This document shows positions 62,184 to 64,000 of a stretch of DNA of 64,000 nucleotides, one piece after another; within the stretch, counting starts at the first letter, position 1; each line of letters starts with the position of its first letter. The position numbers and the translations under genes are program-made. The notes beneath the pieces were generated by a model. The model saw only the letters and a list, made by a program, of their open reading frames with translations. It had not been told where the DNA came from and ran no database searches. This stretch comes from Lycocorax pyrrhopterus obiensis (lineage: Eukaryota; Chordata; Aves; Passeriformes; Paradisaeidae). The stretch spans positions 11,190,163 through 11,254,162 of the forward strand of contig JACSVZ010000011.1 in NCBI GenBank assembly GCA_014706295.1. The letters are read 5' to 3'.

Positions 62184-62220
62184 AGAAAAAAAAAAAAGAA
62201 TAAAACTGAAAGAAAAAAAA
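62184..62220. repeat. A-rich low-complexity tract
   Basis: Two A-runs (12 and 8 nt) separated by GAATAAAACTGAAAG. Confidence 0.85.
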
Positions 62221-63000
62221 CCACTATCAAATACAAGTAAAGAAGCAACAGGACGGGAGAAATTGGGAATTCTGTAATACCTGCCCAGAAGAAATAAAGC
62301 ATAGGATTGAGGATTTCTTTTCTCCTTCAGATTTACAGGAACAGTAGTTTGTATTTCACAGGAGGCCCACAGCATTCCTTTCAAGTATAAAACAGCACTT
62401 CCAAAAGGGAATAGTTTTAGAACAAAATGCAGTCCTACTATTGAGTCGAACAAAATGTGTGACCTCTTAAACGAGCTGGACCCAAACTAGTCCTCCCATC
62501 CCCACAAATCCTTTCATAATCCTGCTGTGGAACACGACTACTATAAATATACATACTGCAACCTCGAGTCAGGATGAATTTAGGGACAGAAAATCTCCCA
62601 CTAGCCAGAACAAGCAGCATTGAAGCCAAACTTCTTCCTTGTTCCGAAATTATTTTGTAATCTATCTATTGCAGCATTTTCTGCACACAGATTCTATGCC
62701 ACCACTTTCTCCAGCTGCCTTTGAGAGCCAAAGCCTAGTGGATTTCAACAAGGACTCTCAAAAGAAAATGTATTTATCCCTGATAGAAGCAGCAGATGCA
62801 TCCTTAAAAATATCCCCTAAAGATTTCAAAATACTTTATTCTCTTCTGAAGGTCAATAAAATGAAACTGGGCACAATAGTGTCTTCAGCCTCTTAAAACT
62901 TCCTTCTAGAACTTGACCAGATCTGCTGGTTTGATACTTTATTTATTTGAGGGTTTGTTAAATACTTTGAAACATGTCATTGGTGAAAGCCCTGGAGGAT

Positions 63001-63250
63001 GTGCAAAGAAGAAAATGAGTTAATATAGGAAAAAAATGAAACCTGTACAGTTAACCTTCAATCAAACACTGAAAAAGCTCAGCTTCACAACGTCGATTGA
63101 GGGATTAGAGCATTGACATGTGCACACATCAAATTTTATTCCCCAAGTTGAATGACTAATATTGAATTTTACATATGTTGCGAAGAAAAAGTTATGCTAT
63201 GCTTTGATGTCTCTCTTTGTTATAATAAATTCCCTGAATTCATTTAGATG
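63001..63250. promoter_or_regulatory. Candidate conserved noncoding element
   Basis: Contains a retained CpG pair (ACGTCGAT, about 63090-63097), a bicoid/OTX-type GGATTA at 63102-63107, and ATTA words further on. It is complex and has no open frame. Weak inference. Confidence 0.27.
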
Positions 63251-64000
63251 ACCTTGATTTCTTTAATCATAAAAAGGGGGCAAAGTTCCAGCCTGTTCTT
63301 GTCTTTTAGCCTCAGCACATCACAGTTTAACATGATGTCATTTCAGTTGAGAATTCTCAGAATACCAAAAAAATCTCATTTACTAATTCAAGGATGCCCT
63401 GACCAGTCACTTTATGGTAGGATTCAGTTAGGCAATAATCCACAGGAAGATCAGCTTAAGAAATATTTTACAGCAGCATTTTCTTCCCTCATCAAGATGT
63501 CTCTCCCATGTGGACACACAATTTTGAGAACTGGCAGGAAGCCACCTCCTTTTCTCTTCCCTTCAGGATAAAGCTGACTTGTCAAACATTAATGAAGCTT
63601 TCAGCACAGTTCAGGTAATTAAGGATAAAGCATGAGCCTGACAAAGAGAGGAAGGGAAGCTCAGCATTGCCATCCTGCCTATGTGTGGGAGCAGCGAGCT
63701 GTGGATGTTTGCCACAGTAGGAGAAACACACCAGGAGCTCCATCAGATCTGTTAAGTGAGTTCAGCCATGTGGAGCCAACTCAACGTGAAGGAGCATCCC
63801 CTTGTGGCACTTCTGCCCAAATGAACGAGTGTTGCAATGCTTCTTGACTGTCACTGAGCTTTAAATGCCACTCCCTCTCTTCCCCTTGCTCACAGATGGA
63901 TCCTCCAGAGCCACTTGTCCATATAGACCCTCACAGTGAGTTCACAGTGCCATTGACATGGCACATGGGGGGTTTTGTTTGGTTGTTTTTCTGATGGGGG
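63251..64000. other. Noncoding, nothing recognised
   Basis: Frames of 107 codons (63248-63571, plus) and 71 codons (63632-63847, plus) have no recognisable product. The window ends in unique sequence. Confidence 0.6.

Larger units (their letters stand above)
58927..63000. other. Noncoding with homopolymer tracts
   Basis: No gene is recognised. The 145-codon minus frame (59628-60065) has no domain and an opposing plus frame (59710-59913). A 106-codon minus frame at 62133-62453 owes its phenylalanine-rich end to an A-rich tract. Confidence 0.6.

Noticed and set aside
62133..62453. 106-codon minus frame with a phenylalanine/serine-rich end
   Set aside because: The end is encoded by the A-rich tract at 62184-62220. 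Nothing else supports it.
1..64000. tRNA or rRNA genes, endogenous retrovirus LTRs, mitochondrial insertions
   Set aside because: No A/B-box pairs, paired LTR ends, retroviral frames or recognisable mitochondrial sequence were found on reading; a covariance-model and repeat-library search would be needed to exclude small or decayed copies.

Overview
The window looks like nuclear DNA from a bird, most likely a member of Neoaves and possibly a songbird. The main evidence is a well-preserved 3' end of a CR1 non-LTR retrotransposon at 58481-58926, worded like the CR1-J/CR1-E type elements common in passerines and other Neoaves. Two older CR1 scraps lie at 21885-21990 (minus) and 33938-34024 (plus). 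The DNA is AT-rich, sparse in repeats and poor in CpG, as expected of avian intergenic or long-intron sequence. There is no sign of bacterial, phage or organellar DNA: no operons, no rRNA or tRNA genes, no CRISPR array and no IS element.

I recognise no protein-coding gene. The longest open frames (166 codons on minus at 7206-7706, 153 codons on plus at 14942-15403) are about what chance gives in 64 kb. None shows a known domain or a convincing chain of exons. The window is best read as a gene desert or the interior of a very large intron.

Layout. 1-5.1 kb: a block that looks regulatory, with a possible 36-nt microexon at 1473-1508, a GC-rich purine/pyrimidine-asymmetric patch at 1930-2160, and AT-rich blocks near 2.6-3.0 and 4.4-5.1 kb. 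5.1-19 kb: mostly featureless, with an AT-rich homeobox-site-like block at 14.2-14.9 kb. 19-23 kb: two strong candidate conserved noncoding elements (19.13-19.40 and 22.28-22.90 kb) on either side of a CR1 scrap. 23-33 kb: mostly featureless. 32.9-33.2 kb: a candidate element with a perfect 11-bp inverted repeat carrying octamer-like cores. 34-49 kb: simple A-rich tracts, one candidate element at 36.9-37.3 kb, and scattered CTCF-like motifs. 49-57 kb: candidate elements at 49.0 and 54.7 kb, a second microexon-like segment on minus (49832-49864), small tandem repeats and two forward CTCF-like motifs. 57-64 kb: a heptamer tandem repeat, the best CR1 copy, A-rich tracts and a last candidate element near 63.1 kb.

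If the candidate elements are real, the window is a regulatory landscape serving a developmental or neural gene outside it, or containing it in an intron. The conserved-element, CTCF and microexon calls come from reading motifs and composition by eye and are inferences. A whole-genome alignment would settle most of them.
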